NCBI RefSeq assembly: GCF_018130245.1 | Contig: NZ_JAFCKP010000017.1 | Coordinates: 1-64,000 of the forward strand | Reading direction: 5' to 3' | Length of the DNA: 64,000 bases | From: Bradyrhizobium sp. SZCCT0231 | GTDB taxonomy: Bacteria; Pseudomonadota; Alphaproteobacteria; Rhizobiales; Xanthobacteraceae | In this document: positions 34,929-43,082 of the stretch, one piece after another | How the letters are laid out: every line of letters begins with the position of its first letter | Numbering within the stretch: position 1 is the first letter of the stretch | Position numbers and translations under genes: made by a program | Notes under the pieces: model-generated | Seen by the model: the letters and a program-made list of their open reading frames with translations, nothing else | Told to the model about the DNA's origin: nothing | Databases searched by the model: none

Positions 34929-35621
34929 GAGCATGTTGCACTATCGATTACGTCAACGGGCGGGCTGGATGTCGCGGGCATCTCGTTCCTCGCCGATCTC
35001 TCCGGCGCCCTGTTCTGGGAAGAGCAGCGCCTGCTCGTCGTCTCCGACCTGCATCTGGAGAAGGGTTCTAGCTTCGCCACGCGCGGCGTGCTGCTGCCGC
35101 CTTACGATACCATCGCGACGCTCGGCCGGCTCGCTGCTGTCATCTCCCGCCATGATCCGCGAACCGTCATCGCGCTTGGCGACAGTTTTCACGACCGAAG
35201 CGCGCATGAGCGCCTGTCGGCCGAGGACCGCGACGCGGTGGCCGCACTCCAGACCGGCCGCGACTGGATCTGGATCTCAGGCAATCACGATCCCATGCTG
35301 CCGCGCGATCTCGGCGGCACCATCGCGGACGAAGTCGCGATCGGCCCGATCACCTTCCGTCACGAGCCGACCGGCGCGCATGGCGAGATCGCCGGCCATC
35401 TGCATCCCAAGGCGCGCGTCTCCGCGCGCGGCCGCTCGATGGAGCGCCGCTGCTTCGCCAGTGACGGGATGCGTGCCGTGATGCCCGCCTTCGGCGCCTA
35501 TGCCGGCGGCCTCAGCATCCGCGACGCTGCCTTCGCCAAGATCTTTCCGAAGAACGGCTTTGTCGCCCATCTCCTCGGCGACCGCCGCGTCCACGCCATT
35601 GCGGCCTCGCGCTGTTATTGA
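34923..35621 (+). CDS. pdeM: Ligase-associated DNA damage response endonuclease/phosphoesterase PdeM
   Basis: A 232-aa calcineurin-like metallophosphoesterase. Metal motifs are in order: LLVVSDLHLEKGSSF, VIALGDSFHDRSA, IWISGNHDPMLP, and GHLHPKARVS, followed by a conserved C-terminus (GGLSIRDAAFAKIFP). It belongs to the Lhr-associated family in the ligase/exonuclease/helicase repair set. The only in-frame ATG lies inside the repeat at 34844-34928; extending further upstream would only translate the repeat (MPGLVPGIHVL), a common annotation artefact. A SOS box follows 18 bp after the stop. Confidence 0.9.
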   Translation: MTEHVALSITSTGGLDVAGISFLADLSGALFWEEQRLLVVSDLHLEKGSSFATRGVLLPPYDTIATLGRLAAVISRHDPRTVIALGDSFHDRSAHERLSAEDRDAVAALQTGRDWIWISGNHDPMLPRDLGGTIADEVAIGPITFRHEPTGAHGEIAGHLHPKARVSARGRSMERRCFASDGMRAVMPAFGAYAGGLSIRDAAFAKIFPKNGFVAHLLGDRRVHAIAASRCY

Positions 35622-35639
35622 GGCGTCGGTCGCGCCTCA

Positions 35640-35654
35640 GAACAAATTAGGAAC
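35640..35654 (+). promoter_or_regulatory. SOS box (alphaproteobacterial LexA operator)
   Basis: GAACAAATTAGGAAC fits the GAAC-N7-GAAC direct repeat recognised by LexA in alphaproteobacteria exactly. It sits 85 bp before the ATG of the 143-aa gene. A TATATC hexamer at 35673-35678 could be the -10 element, placing the box over the -35 region, where LexA would repress. Confidence 0.72.
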
Positions 35655-35739
35655 AATTTAGCAAGTCTTTGATATATCATTGTGATTCGGCGTATCGCCG
35701 ACACAATATCTAGCGTCTGTCCGACTTTGCGAGGACTAC

Positions 35740-36171
35740 ATGTCCATCATTGCCTTCGACCAGTTTGCCCTCACCCGGATCGCCGATTTCGCGCGCTCGC
35801 TGTCACGGCTGCATCAGGCGGCACGGCGCTACGCCGTCGATGACGACCAGTTCGATCGCGAGTTCAACGCGGTGTGCCAGTCGATCTGGGGCTACACCAT
35901 CGACGACATCAGCGACGATCTGTTCTCGACCGAGGACCATCTGTTTCTCGACACCCTGGACGAGGCGCATGCGCGCATCTTCGCGGCCGAGCAGGGTTAT
36001 GACCTCGTCGACGAGGCGGGCATGCTGACCGATTGGTGGGGCTTCTGCTGGATGATCTTGGCCGAGAAGCGCGGCCTCTTGACGCCGGAAAACCGTGCCG
36101 CTGCGCGCGCGGCGATCGAGGAGAAATATCTGGCAGCCCCGAACGTGATCGGGGTGATCATCGGGAGGTGA
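35740..36171 (+). CDS. Hypothetical protein, candidate SOS-regulon member
   Basis: A 143-aa acidic, mostly helical cytoplasmic protein that I do not recognise. There is no signal peptide or membrane segment. Notable parts are the N-terminal helix FALTRIADFARSLSRLHQAARRYAV, acidic stretches DDDQFDREF and DDISDDLF, the Trp cluster DWWGFCW (residues 98-104) and a helical tail PENRAAARAAIEEKY. GAGGAC precedes the ATG. The gene lies 118 bp after pdeM with a perfect SOS box between them, so a damage-inducible role is inferred. Family A repeat follows the stop. Confidence 0.72.
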   Translation: MSIIAFDQFALTRIADFARSLSRLHQAARRYAVDDDQFDREFNAVCQSIWGYTIDDISDDLFSTEDHLFLDTLDEAHARIFAAEQGYDLVDEAGMLTDWWGFCWMILAEKRGLLTPENRAAARAAIEEKYLAAPNVIGVIIGR

Positions 36172-36176
36172 TCGCC

Positions 36177-36322
36177 GTGCGCCGGACAAAGCGCAGCGCT
36201 CCCGGCGATGCGAAGCATCGTCCGGTGCGATGCGCTGCAGAGCCGGGGCCCATCTCGCGGCATATGGGTCCCGCCTCGGCGGCGCATCGCTTTCGCGCTG
36301 CGCCGCCGTCCAGGACACGAGA
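36177..36322. repeat. Palindromic repeat, family A (copy 2)
   Basis: Starts GTGCGCCGGACAAAGCGC and ends GCCGTCCAGGACACGAGAT, with the internal GCGATGCGAAGCATCGTCCGG hairpin and a CAGAGCCGGGGCCCAT segment shared with copy 1. It fills the gap between the convergent 143-aa and DUF2865 genes. Confidence 0.65.
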
Positions 36323-37129
36323 TCAATCCAATCCCGCCCGCTTCGCCGGCTTCTGCGCCGTCGCCTTCGGCACCGACACATCCGGCAGCGCCTCACGCAC
36401 GATCTCGTTTGAAGCCGGGGCATCTGCCGACACCGTCTCTGCCCGCACCGGCGCCACCTTCATTTCGCCAAGGCGTGCGCGGACCTGGGCGGTGAGGCCG
36501 GGGTAGGAGGCAACCGGGGTGAATTCCGCAGCCTGGTCGTTGCCGACGCGGATGCCGGTATAGGCGACGAGGCCGTCGGTGGTGGCGATCACGTCACCGG
36601 CCTTCAACGAGGAATCCAGCGCAAGATCGACCGGGGCGAGGCCGACCGGCTCACGGCCGTTGCAGGTGCAGTCGGCGCGTAGCGCCTTGCGATAGGCGAA
36701 CGCGTTCTCGCTGTCGGCGTAGCGCTCACCGGTCTGCGAATAGGCGCCGTCGATGCTGGACCCAAAATACACTTTTGTGGCAGTGGCGGGACAGAAGGCC
36801 TGACACATCTGCGCCGGTGAGACGGTGCCTCGCATCAGCGGAAAATACTTGCCATCGCAGCTGCGCACGCAGAAAGCCGGGCCCGAGCCGGCTGCGGCCG
36901 AGCGTGTCGGCGGTACATATTGCGGGTTTGCGGGATTCTGCTGGCCTGTGAACGGATCGGAGTAGGAGGTTGTCGGCTGTGGCTGCGGCCGCTGCATTCC
37001 CCCGAACAAGAAGTCGAACAGGCCTTCGGCCGAAACCGGCGCCGAGGTCGCGAGCATGGGAACCGCAACCATGACGGCCACGAGCATCGCACGACGCTGC
37101 CGCCGCGTATGGGATAACTCTGTACGCAA
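36323..37129 (-). CDS. DUF2865 domain-containing exported protein
   Basis: A 268-aa protein with an N-terminal signal segment (LVAVMVAVPMLATSAPVSA). The DUF2865 core contains FCVRSCDGKYFPLMRG, QMCQAFCPATATKVYFGSSID, ADSENAFAYRKALRADCTC, and a C-terminal GDVIATTDGLVAYTG; the six-or-so cysteines suggest disulfides in the periplasm. The TTG start has GGAG 7 bases before it, whereas the ATG at 37087 has none. The family's function is not known. Confidence 0.82.
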   Translation of the reverse strand: MRTELSHTRRQRRAMLVAVMVAVPMLATSAPVSAEGLFDFLFGGMQRPQPQPTTSYSDPFTGQQNPANPQYVPPTRSAAAGSGPAFCVRSCDGKYFPLMRGTVSPAQMCQAFCPATATKVYFGSSIDGAYSQTGERYADSENAFAYRKALRADCTCNGREPVGLAPVDLALDSSLKAGDVIATTDGLVAYTGIRVGNDQAAEFTPVASYPGLTAQVRARLGEMKVAPVRAETVSADAPASNEIVREALPDVSVPKATAQKPAKRAGLD

Positions 37130-37336
37130 GGCTCACTCCACCCGACGCTACTGAACCGGCCAAGACCGTTCGAGGTCTCAGCACACGGTTCACCTTAATT
37201 CGCGATGGTAAATGAGCAGTTGCGTGGAGGCGGTTTCAAGACGAGGCGGTGATCTCTTTAAGGCCAGGCGCAGCTTCACGGACGGCGTTGCTTCCGGGGC
37301 ACGCTCGGGCATGTCGACGGAGAATGTCTCGTCCTC

Positions 37337-37900
37337 CTATGCCTTCAAGAATTCCGACGCCTTGTACAGCGAGCGGAACGGCAGGCCGGCCGCACCGAAC
37401 GTGTCGGTGGCGCCTTCCTCGCGGTCGACCATGGTCAGCACCAGCACGACGTTGGCGCCGGTCTCGCGCACGGATTCCACCGCCTTCATCGCCGAGCCGC
37501 CCGTGGTGGTGACATCCTCGACGATCACGACGCGCTTGCCGGCCAGCGTCTCGCCCTTGGGCAGGCCCTCGATCGCGAGCTTGGCGCCGTGCTCCTTCGG
37601 CTTCTTGCGCACGAAGAACGCTGCAATCGGATGGCCCTTGATCCAGGAGATCTGCGCCAGCGCGCCGGCGAGCGGCACCGCGCCCATCTCGAGCCCGCCG
37701 ATGAAATCGAGCTGGTCGTCCTTGAGCGCCTCATAGGTCAGCTCGGCGAGCAGCGTCGCGCCCTCGGGGTCGAGCATGGTCGGCTTCAGGTTGAAGTAGA
37801 AATCGCTCTTGCGGCCCGACGCGAGCGTCACCTCGCCGCGGCCGAATGAGCGCCGGCGGATGATTTCGAACAGGCGGGCGCGGGAGGCAGATTTCGACAC
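37337..37900 (-). CDS. pyrE: Orotate phosphoribosyltransferase
   Basis: A 187-aa enzyme joining orotate to PRPP to make OMP in pyrimidine synthesis. The PRPP-binding motif is [19 protein letters not shown]; substrate segments include [39 protein letters not shown] and [11 protein letters not shown]. The GTG start at 37900 has GAGGGAC upstream and gives the family length; the longer frame to 38116 is rejected. The acting pyrD is at 20.6 kb. Confidence 0.95.
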   Translation of the reverse strand: MSKSASRARLFEIIRRRSFGRGEVTLASGRKSDFYFNLKPTMLDPEGATLLAELTYEALKDDQLDFIGGLEMGAVPLAGALAQISWIKGHPIAAFFVRKKPKEHGAKLAIEGLPKGETLAGKRVVIVEDVTTTGGSAMKAVESVRETGANVVLVLTMVDREEGATDTFGAAGLPFRSLYKASEFLKA

Positions 37901-38072
37901 GGCGGTCCCTCGAACAGCGTCTTTGGTGGAGGCGGAATTTATCCGCGACGGCCGCGACATTCCAGAGGGGTTGTCTCCCGTCAACAGGGATCGGCCATCC
38001 CGGTCCGCCGGTTGTGAGGGCGCAACCTTCTGGAGTAGTTGAGGGGGCAAGCCTCTTGAGAAGGAAATGGGA

Positions 38073-38699
38073 ATGACGATCGAGCTGCACACCTGGAACA
38101 CGCCGAACGGACGCAAGATCTCGGTCGCGCTGGAGGAGATGGGGCTGCCCTACAAGGTGATCCCGGTGAACATCACCAAGGGCGAGCAGATGGCGCCCGA
38201 GTTCCTCAAGCTCTCTCCGAACAACAAGATCCCCGCGATCGTCGATCCCGAGGGGCCCGACGGCAAGCCGGTCAGCATCTTCGAATCCGGCGCCATCCTG
38301 CTTTATCTAGGTGAAAAGACCGGCAAATTCCTGCCGAAATCGCTTGGCCAGCGGATCCCCGTCTACGAATGGCTGATGTGGCAGATGGGCGGCTTCGGCC
38401 CGATGCCGGGCCAGGTGCACCATTTCATCGCGTTGGAGAACGAGCAGGATCGCGCCTACGGCTTGAAGCGCTTCATGGCTGAGACGCGTCGGCTCTACGG
38501 CGTGCTGGATCGCCGCCTGGAGGGGCGCGACTTCGTCGCCGGCGAGCTCTCGATTGCCGATTTTGCCATCCTGGGCTGGGCCTGGCGTCATCCTCGCCAC
38601 AAGGTTGATCTGGCCGACTTCCCCAACGTCAAGCGCTGGTACGAGGCCCTGATGGCGCGCCCGGCGGTGAAGCGCGGGATGGACGCGAAGCTGGATTGA
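38073..38699 (+). CDS. Glutathione S-transferase family protein
   Basis: A 208-aa protein of the thioredoxin-fold GST superfamily (YfcG/YghU-like). The N-terminal domain is [32 protein letters not shown], with the cis-Pro segment [29 protein letters not shown]; the all-helical C-terminal domain starts near residue 90. The Asn-Thr-Pro-Asn-Gly-Arg stretch is the usual glutathione-binding start of this subgroup, which often has disulfide-bond reductase activity. Two in-frame ATGs occur; 38073 has AAGGA at better spacing than 38067. Confidence 0.9.
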   Translation: MTIELHTWNTPNGRKISVALEEMGLPYKVIPVNITKGEQMAPEFLKLSPNNKIPAIVDPEGPDGKPVSIFESGAILLYLGEKTGKFLPKSLGQRIPVYEWLMWQMGGFGPMPGQVHHFIALENEQDRAYGLKRFMAETRRLYGVLDRRLEGRDFVAGELSIADFAILGWAWRHPRHKVDLADFPNVKRWYEALMARPAVKRGMDAKLD

Positions 38700-38706
38700 G
38701 GGCGCT

Positions 38707-38873
38707 CTTACCCTCCCCTGGAGGGGGAGGGTCGATCGCGCGCAGCGCGAGCGGGGTGGGGTGACGGTCTCTCCGCGTCGAACAGTGCCCGTGGGGAGAG
38801 ATCACCCCACCCCGTCACGCAATCTCGCTTTGCTCGATCGCGTGCCGACCCTCCCCCTCCAGGGGAGGGTAAG
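38707..38873. repeat. 167-bp palindromic repeat with perfect 28-bp arms
   Basis: The left arm 38707-38734 starts CTTACCCTCCCCTGG and the right arm 38846-38873 is its exact reverse complement. Inside, GCGGGGTGGGGTGA and TCACCCCACCCCGT form further pairs. It fills the gap between the convergent GST and LysE genes and could terminate both. Confidence 0.85.
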
Positions 38874-38880
38874 AAAGTCC

Positions 38881-39516
38881 TCACACCTTCTTCGCTTCCA
38901 CCGCCATCCGCACCGCGAGCCCGGCCAGCACCGTGCCCATCAGCCAGCGCTGCACCAGCATCCAGCTCGGCCGGTTCGCCAGGAACAGCGCGATCGATCC
39001 GGCCGCGAGCGCAATCATCGCATTGACGCTGACGCTGATCGCGATCTGGATCACCCCCAGCGCCACCGACTGCGCCAGCACGCTGCCGGCGGCGGGATCG
39101 ATGAACTGCGGCAGCAGCGCCAGATACAGCATCGCGATCTTCGGGTTGAGCAGGTTGGTGACGAATCCCATCGCGAACAATTTGCGCGGGCTGTCGATCG
39201 CGAGCTTTCTCACCTGGAACGGCGAACGCCCGCCCGGCTTCACCGCCTGCCAGGCGAGCCACAGCAAGTATCCGGCGCCGGCAAAGCGCAGCGCGTCATA
39301 AGCGAAGGGAATGGCGAGCAAGAGCGCCGTGATGCCGAACGCCGCGCACAGCATATAGAACACGAAGCCGAGCGCGACGCCGCCGAGCGAGACGATACCG
39401 GCCGCAGGCCCTTGCGTGATCGAGCGCGAGATCAGATAGATCATGTTCGGTCCCGGCGTGAGCACGAGACCGAGGCAGACGAGGGCAAAGCCGAGCAGAG
39501 CTGAGGTGTGGGGCAT
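38881..39516 (-). CDS. LysE family translocator
   Basis: A 211-aa inner-membrane exporter of the LysE/RhtB family with about six hydrophobic segments. Family marks are LLGFALVCLGLVLTPGPNMIYLISRSITQGPAAGIVSLGGVALG (with the conserved TPGPN) and FVTNLLNPKIAMLYLALLPQFIDP (with NPK). Members export amino acids such as lysine, threonine or homoserine lactones; the substrate is not readable here. Confidence 0.93.
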   Translation of the reverse strand: MPHTSALLGFALVCLGLVLTPGPNMIYLISRSITQGPAAGIVSLGGVALGFVFYMLCAAFGITALLLAIPFAYDALRFAGAGYLLWLAWQAVKPGGRSPFQVRKLAIDSPRKLFAMGFVTNLLNPKIAMLYLALLPQFIDPAAGSVLAQSVALGVIQIAISVSVNAMIALAAGSIALFLANRPSWMLVQRWLMGTVLAGLAVRMAVEAKKV

Positions 39517-39604
39517 GGGCGAACCGGTGCGGGAGATGGCACGGTTCTAATATGCGCGGTGGTGCCGGGCCATCGCGCAATTGCTCGGAGGACAATTCAC
39601 ATCC

Positions 39605-39735
39605 CGTGTCCCGGACGCGGCGCAGCGTGAAACGGTGCGCCGCAGAGCCGGGACCCAACAGTTGGTGCGGCGTGGGCCCCGGATCAGCAGCGCACCACGC
39701 CGCAAAGTGCGGCGCGTTGCGCAGCATCCGGGGAA
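39605..39735. repeat. Palindromic repeat, family A (copy 3)
   Basis: Begins CGTGTCCCGGACGCGGCGCA and holds the shared segments GCGTGAAACGGTGCGCCGCA and GAGCCGGGACCCA, ending near GCATCCGGGGA. It lies immediately before the polA stop, between the LysE and polA genes. Confidence 0.7.
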
Positions 39736-39743
39736 AGCAGCCG

Positions 39744-42700
39744 TCAATGCGCCTCGTCCCAATTGTTCGCCGCGCGTGCGTCCACATGCAGCGGCACCGA
39801 CAGCAGAACGGCCGGGAACGGCGCGTCCTGCATCACGTGCTGCACGACAGGGAGCGTCGCCTCGACTTCGTCGTCCGGCACCTCGAAGATCAATTCGTCA
39901 TGCACCTGGAGCAGCATCTGCGCCGACAGCTTCTTCGCGGCCAGCGCATCCTCCACACGCGTCATGGCGCGGCGGATGATGTCGGCCGCGGTGCCCTGAA
40001 GCCGCGCGTTGATCGCGGCGCGCTCGTTGAAGGCGCGCACCGAGGCGTTGGAGGCCTTGATGTCGGGGTAATGGCACTTGCGGCCGAACAGCGTGGTGAC
40101 GTAGCCGTGGCTCCGGCAGAAATCGCGCGTCTCGTCCATGTAGGCGCGGATGCCGGGGAAGCGCTCGAAATATTTCTTGATGTAGGCGGAGGCTTCCTCG
40201 CGCGCGATGCCGAGCTGGTTGGCGAGGCCGAACGCGGAGATGCCGTAGATGATGCCGAAATTGATCGCCTTGGCGCGGCGGCGGATCTCGCTCGGCATGC
40301 CCTTGATCGGTACGCCGAACATTTCCGACGCCGTCATGGCGTGAATGTCGAGCCCGTCGCGGAAGGCCTGCTTCAGCACGGGAATGTCGGCGATCTCGGC
40401 GAGCAGTCGCAGCTCGATCTGCGAATAGTCGGCGGAGACCAGCTTGTGTCCGGGTGTCGCGACAAAGGCGCGGCGGATCTTGCGGCCATCCTCGGTGCGC
40501 ACCGGAATGTTCTGAAGGTTCGGCTCATTCGACGACAGCCGCCCCGTCGTGGTCGCGGCCAGCGCGTAGGTGGTGTGGACGCGATGGGTCTGCGGGTTGA
40601 CATAGGTCGGCAGCGCGTCGGTGTAGGTCGATTTCAGCTTGGAGACCTGGCGCCACTCCAGAATCTTCTTCGGGAAGTCGTGGCCCTGCTCGGCGAGCTC
40701 GTCCAGCACCTGCGCGGTGGTCGACCACGCGCCGGTCTTGGTCTTGGTGCCGCCTGATAGTCCCATCTTGCCGAACAGGATGTCGCCGATCTGCTTGGGG
40801 CTGCCGACATTGACCGGTTCGCCCGCAATCTCCTGGATCTCGGCCTCGACGCGCGCTGCGGTCTGGGCGAAGTCGCCGGAGAGCCGCGCCAGCACCTGGC
40901 GGTCGATCGAGATGCCGCGCCGCTCCATGCGCGCGAGCACCGTTACCAGCGGCCGCTCCAGGGTCTCGTAGACCGCGCTCATGTGCTCGGCGACGAGGCG
41001 CGGCTTCAGCACCCGCCAGACGCGCAGGGCGATGTCGGCGCCCTCCGCCGACAGTGGCGCGGCCTTGTCGATCGGCACCTGGTCGAAGGTGATCTTGCCC
41101 TTGCCGCTGCCGAGCAGCTCGCTTTCCTTCAGCATGGCATGACCGAACCAGCGCTCGGACAGAGATTCCAGCGCATGCGAGCCGCGGCCGGCATCGAGCA
41201 CGTAGGAGATCAGGAGCGCATCGTCGATGTTGCGCAGGGTGATGCCGTGCTGCGCCAGCATCACGGCGGTGAACTTGACGTCGAACCCGATCTTGAGGAC
41301 GCCTGACGATTCCAGCACCGGCCGCAGCGCTTGCAGCGCGTCGTCATGCTTGACCTGGTCCGGCGCGAGGCCGGCATCGAACAGGCCGGCGCCGCCGCCG
41401 GACTGCTTGTGCGCCAGCGGCACGTAGCAGGCCTCGTTCGGTGCCAGTGCCAGTGCGATGCCGCAGAGATCGGCCTGCATCGGATCGATCGAGTTGGCTC
41501 TCGTCTCGATCGCGACATGGCCGGCATCATGGATGCGCGCGATGAAGGCGTCGAGCTCCCTAGGGGTCTTGATGGTCTGGTACTTGCCGCGATCGACCGG
41601 AAGCTTGCGCAGCGCCTCCTCGCGCGCGGCGGCGAGCGAGATCGGCGCACCCTTCGGGCTCGCAGCCTTGTCCTCCTTGCCCGCCGACTTGTTGCGCGCG
41701 CCCGGCGCGGTCTGCGCCGGTGTGCCGGTCCCTGGTGCGGGCGCGACGTCCGAGGGCGGCAGCGGCGAGAATACGCTCGCGCCCTTTGCGTAGCCGGGAT
41801 CGGCATCGACATTGGCAGGATCGATCTGCGAATAGTCGGCGACACGTCGCGTCAGCGTCGTGAACTCCATCGCCTTCAGGAAGGCGACCAGCTTGCGCGC
41901 GTCGGGCTCGTGGACGGCGAGGTCGTCCAGCGGCACGTCCAGGTCGACCTTGTCGTCGAGCAGCACGAGCTGCCGCGAGATCCGCGCCTTCTCCGCGTTC
42001 TCGAGCAGCGCCTCGCGCCGCTTGGGCTGCTTGATCTCGCCGGCGCGGAACAACAACTGGTCGAGATCGCCATATTCGGTGATCAGCTGCGCCGCGGTCT
42101 TGATGCCGATGCCGGGCACGCCGGGCACGTTGTCGGTGGAATCGCCGGCCAAAGCCTGCACCTCGACCACCTTCTCCGGCGGCACGCCGAACTTCTCGAT
42201 CACCTCGGGGATGCCGATGCGGCGATCCTTCATGGTGTCGTACATCATGATCTTGTCATTCACGAGCTGCATCAGGTCCTTGTCGGAGGACACGATGGTC
42301 GTGGTGGCGCCGCGCTCGCTGGCCTGCCGCGCATAGGTCGCAATGAGGTCGTCGGCCTCGAAACCGCCCTGTTCCAGGCAGGGCAGGTCGAACGCGCGCA
42401 CCGCCTCGCGGATCAGCGCGAATTGCGGAATGAGATCCTCCGGCGCCGGCGGCCGGTGCGCCTTGTACTCAGGATAGATCTTGTTGCGGAAGGTGATCTC
42501 CGACTTGTCGAAGACGATCGCCAGATGCGTCGGCCGGTTGTCCTCGGGCATGTCGCGCAAGAGCTTCCACAGCATGTTGCAGAAGCCGAGCACGGCGTTG
42601 ACCTGGAGCCCGTCGGACTTGCGGTTCAGCGGCGGCAGCGCGTGATAGGCGCGGAAGATGTAGGAGGAACCATCGACCAGGAAGACGTGGTCGCCTTTGC

Positions 42701-42833
42701 CGGCCGCCTTCGCCGCGACCGGTTTGGCAGCAGCCTTGGCAACAGACTTGGCAGCAGCGGGCTTGGTCTCGGCAGCTTTCGGCGCGGCCTTGGTGTCAGC
42801 TTTGGCGGTGGTCTTCGGGGATGTTTTGGGCAT
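39744..42833 (-). CDS. polA: DNA polymerase I
   Basis: A 1029-aa polymerase. An Ala/Lys-rich tail (residues 1-45) precedes the 5' nuclease domain (HVFLVDGSSYIFRAYHALPP; EADDLIATYARQ; VSSDKDLMQLV; LAGDSTDNVPGVPGIG), all intact. The polymerase domain is intact too (LVSADYSQIELRLLAE; AKAINFGIIYGISAFGLA; LLQVHDELIFEVP). The middle 3'-5' exonuclease domain has lost its metal-binding acids: E443 and R445, T522 and G598 stand where E. coli has D355, E357, D424 and D501. Proofreading is therefore probably absent. The start MPKTSPK is used because the 13 upstream residues are unlikely. Confidence 0.95.
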   Translation of the reverse strand: MPKTSPKTTAKADTKAAPKAAETKPAAAKSVAKAAAKPVAAKAAGKGDHVFLVDGSSYIFRAYHALPPLNRKSDGLQVNAVLGFCNMLWKLLRDMPEDNRPTHLAIVFDKSEITFRNKIYPEYKAHRPPAPEDLIPQFALIREAVRAFDLPCLEQGGFEADDLIATYARQASERGATTTIVSSDKDLMQLVNDKIMMYDTMKDRRIGIPEVIEKFGVPPEKVVEVQALAGDSTDNVPGVPGIGIKTAAQLITEYGDLDQLLFRAGEIKQPKRREALLENAEKARISRQLVLLDDKVDLDVPLDDLAVHEPDARKLVAFLKAMEFTTLTRRVADYSQIDPANVDADPGYAKGASVFSPLPPSDVAPAPGTGTPAQTAPGARNKSAGKEDKAASPKGAPISLAAAREEALRKLPVDRGKYQTIKTPRELDAFIARIHDAGHVAIETRANSIDPMQADLCGIALALAPNEACYVPLAHKQSGGGAGLFDAGLAPDQVKHDDALQALRPVLESSGVLKIGFDVKFTAVMLAQHGITLRNIDDALLISYVLDAGRGSHALESLSERWFGHAMLKESELLGSGKGKITFDQVPIDKAAPLSAEGADIALRVWRVLKPRLVAEHMSAVYETLERPLVTVLARMERRGISIDRQVLARLSGDFAQTAARVEAEIQEIAGEPVNVGSPKQIGDILFGKMGLSGGTKTKTGAWSTTAQVLDELAEQGHDFPKKILEWRQVSKLKSTYTDALPTYVNPQTHRVHTTYALAATTTGRLSSNEPNLQNIPVRTEDGRKIRRAFVATPGHKLVSADYSQIELRLLAEIADIPVLKQAFRDGLDIHAMTASEMFGVPIKGMPSEIRRRAKAINFGIIYGISAFGLANQLGIAREEASAYIKKYFERFPGIRAYMDETRDFCRSHGYVTTLFGRKCHYPDIKASNASVRAFNERAAINARLQGTAADIIRRAMTRVEDALAAKKLSAQMLLQVHDELIFEVPDDEVEATLPVVQHVMQDAPFPAVLLSVPLHVDARAANNWDEAH

Positions 42834-42905
42834 GGCCGCAATGTATGAATTTTTGCGGGCTTTGACAGCCATGGGAGAGGGATTTTTGGCGCGATTCCCA
42901 CACCT

Positions 42906-43069
42906 CTCGTCGTCCCGGACAAGCGCGCCTCAAGCGCGCGCAGATCCGGGACATAGCCACAGGATGTAGTTTTGCGAAGACCCGTGGTTGCCATCTCCCG
43001 CCATAACCGCTTCCTGGGGTTATAGGTCCCTGCCCCTGTGCGCAATTGCGCACTAGGCGGGGACGACCT
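42906..43069. repeat. Palindromic repeat, family B (copy 1)
   Basis: About 164 bp. Begins CTCGTCGTCCCGGACAAGCG, contains CGAAGACCCGTGGTTGCC, and ends GGCGGGGACGACC. It is the same element as 57435-57598, with similar length and internal order. Located between polA and the acyltransferase gene on the same strand. Confidence 0.75.
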
Positions 43070-43082
43070 CGGGGAGAGAGCG

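Noticed and set aside
41331-42848. Plus-strand open frame (505 codons) opposite polA
   Set aside because: polA domains are continuous on the minus strand here.
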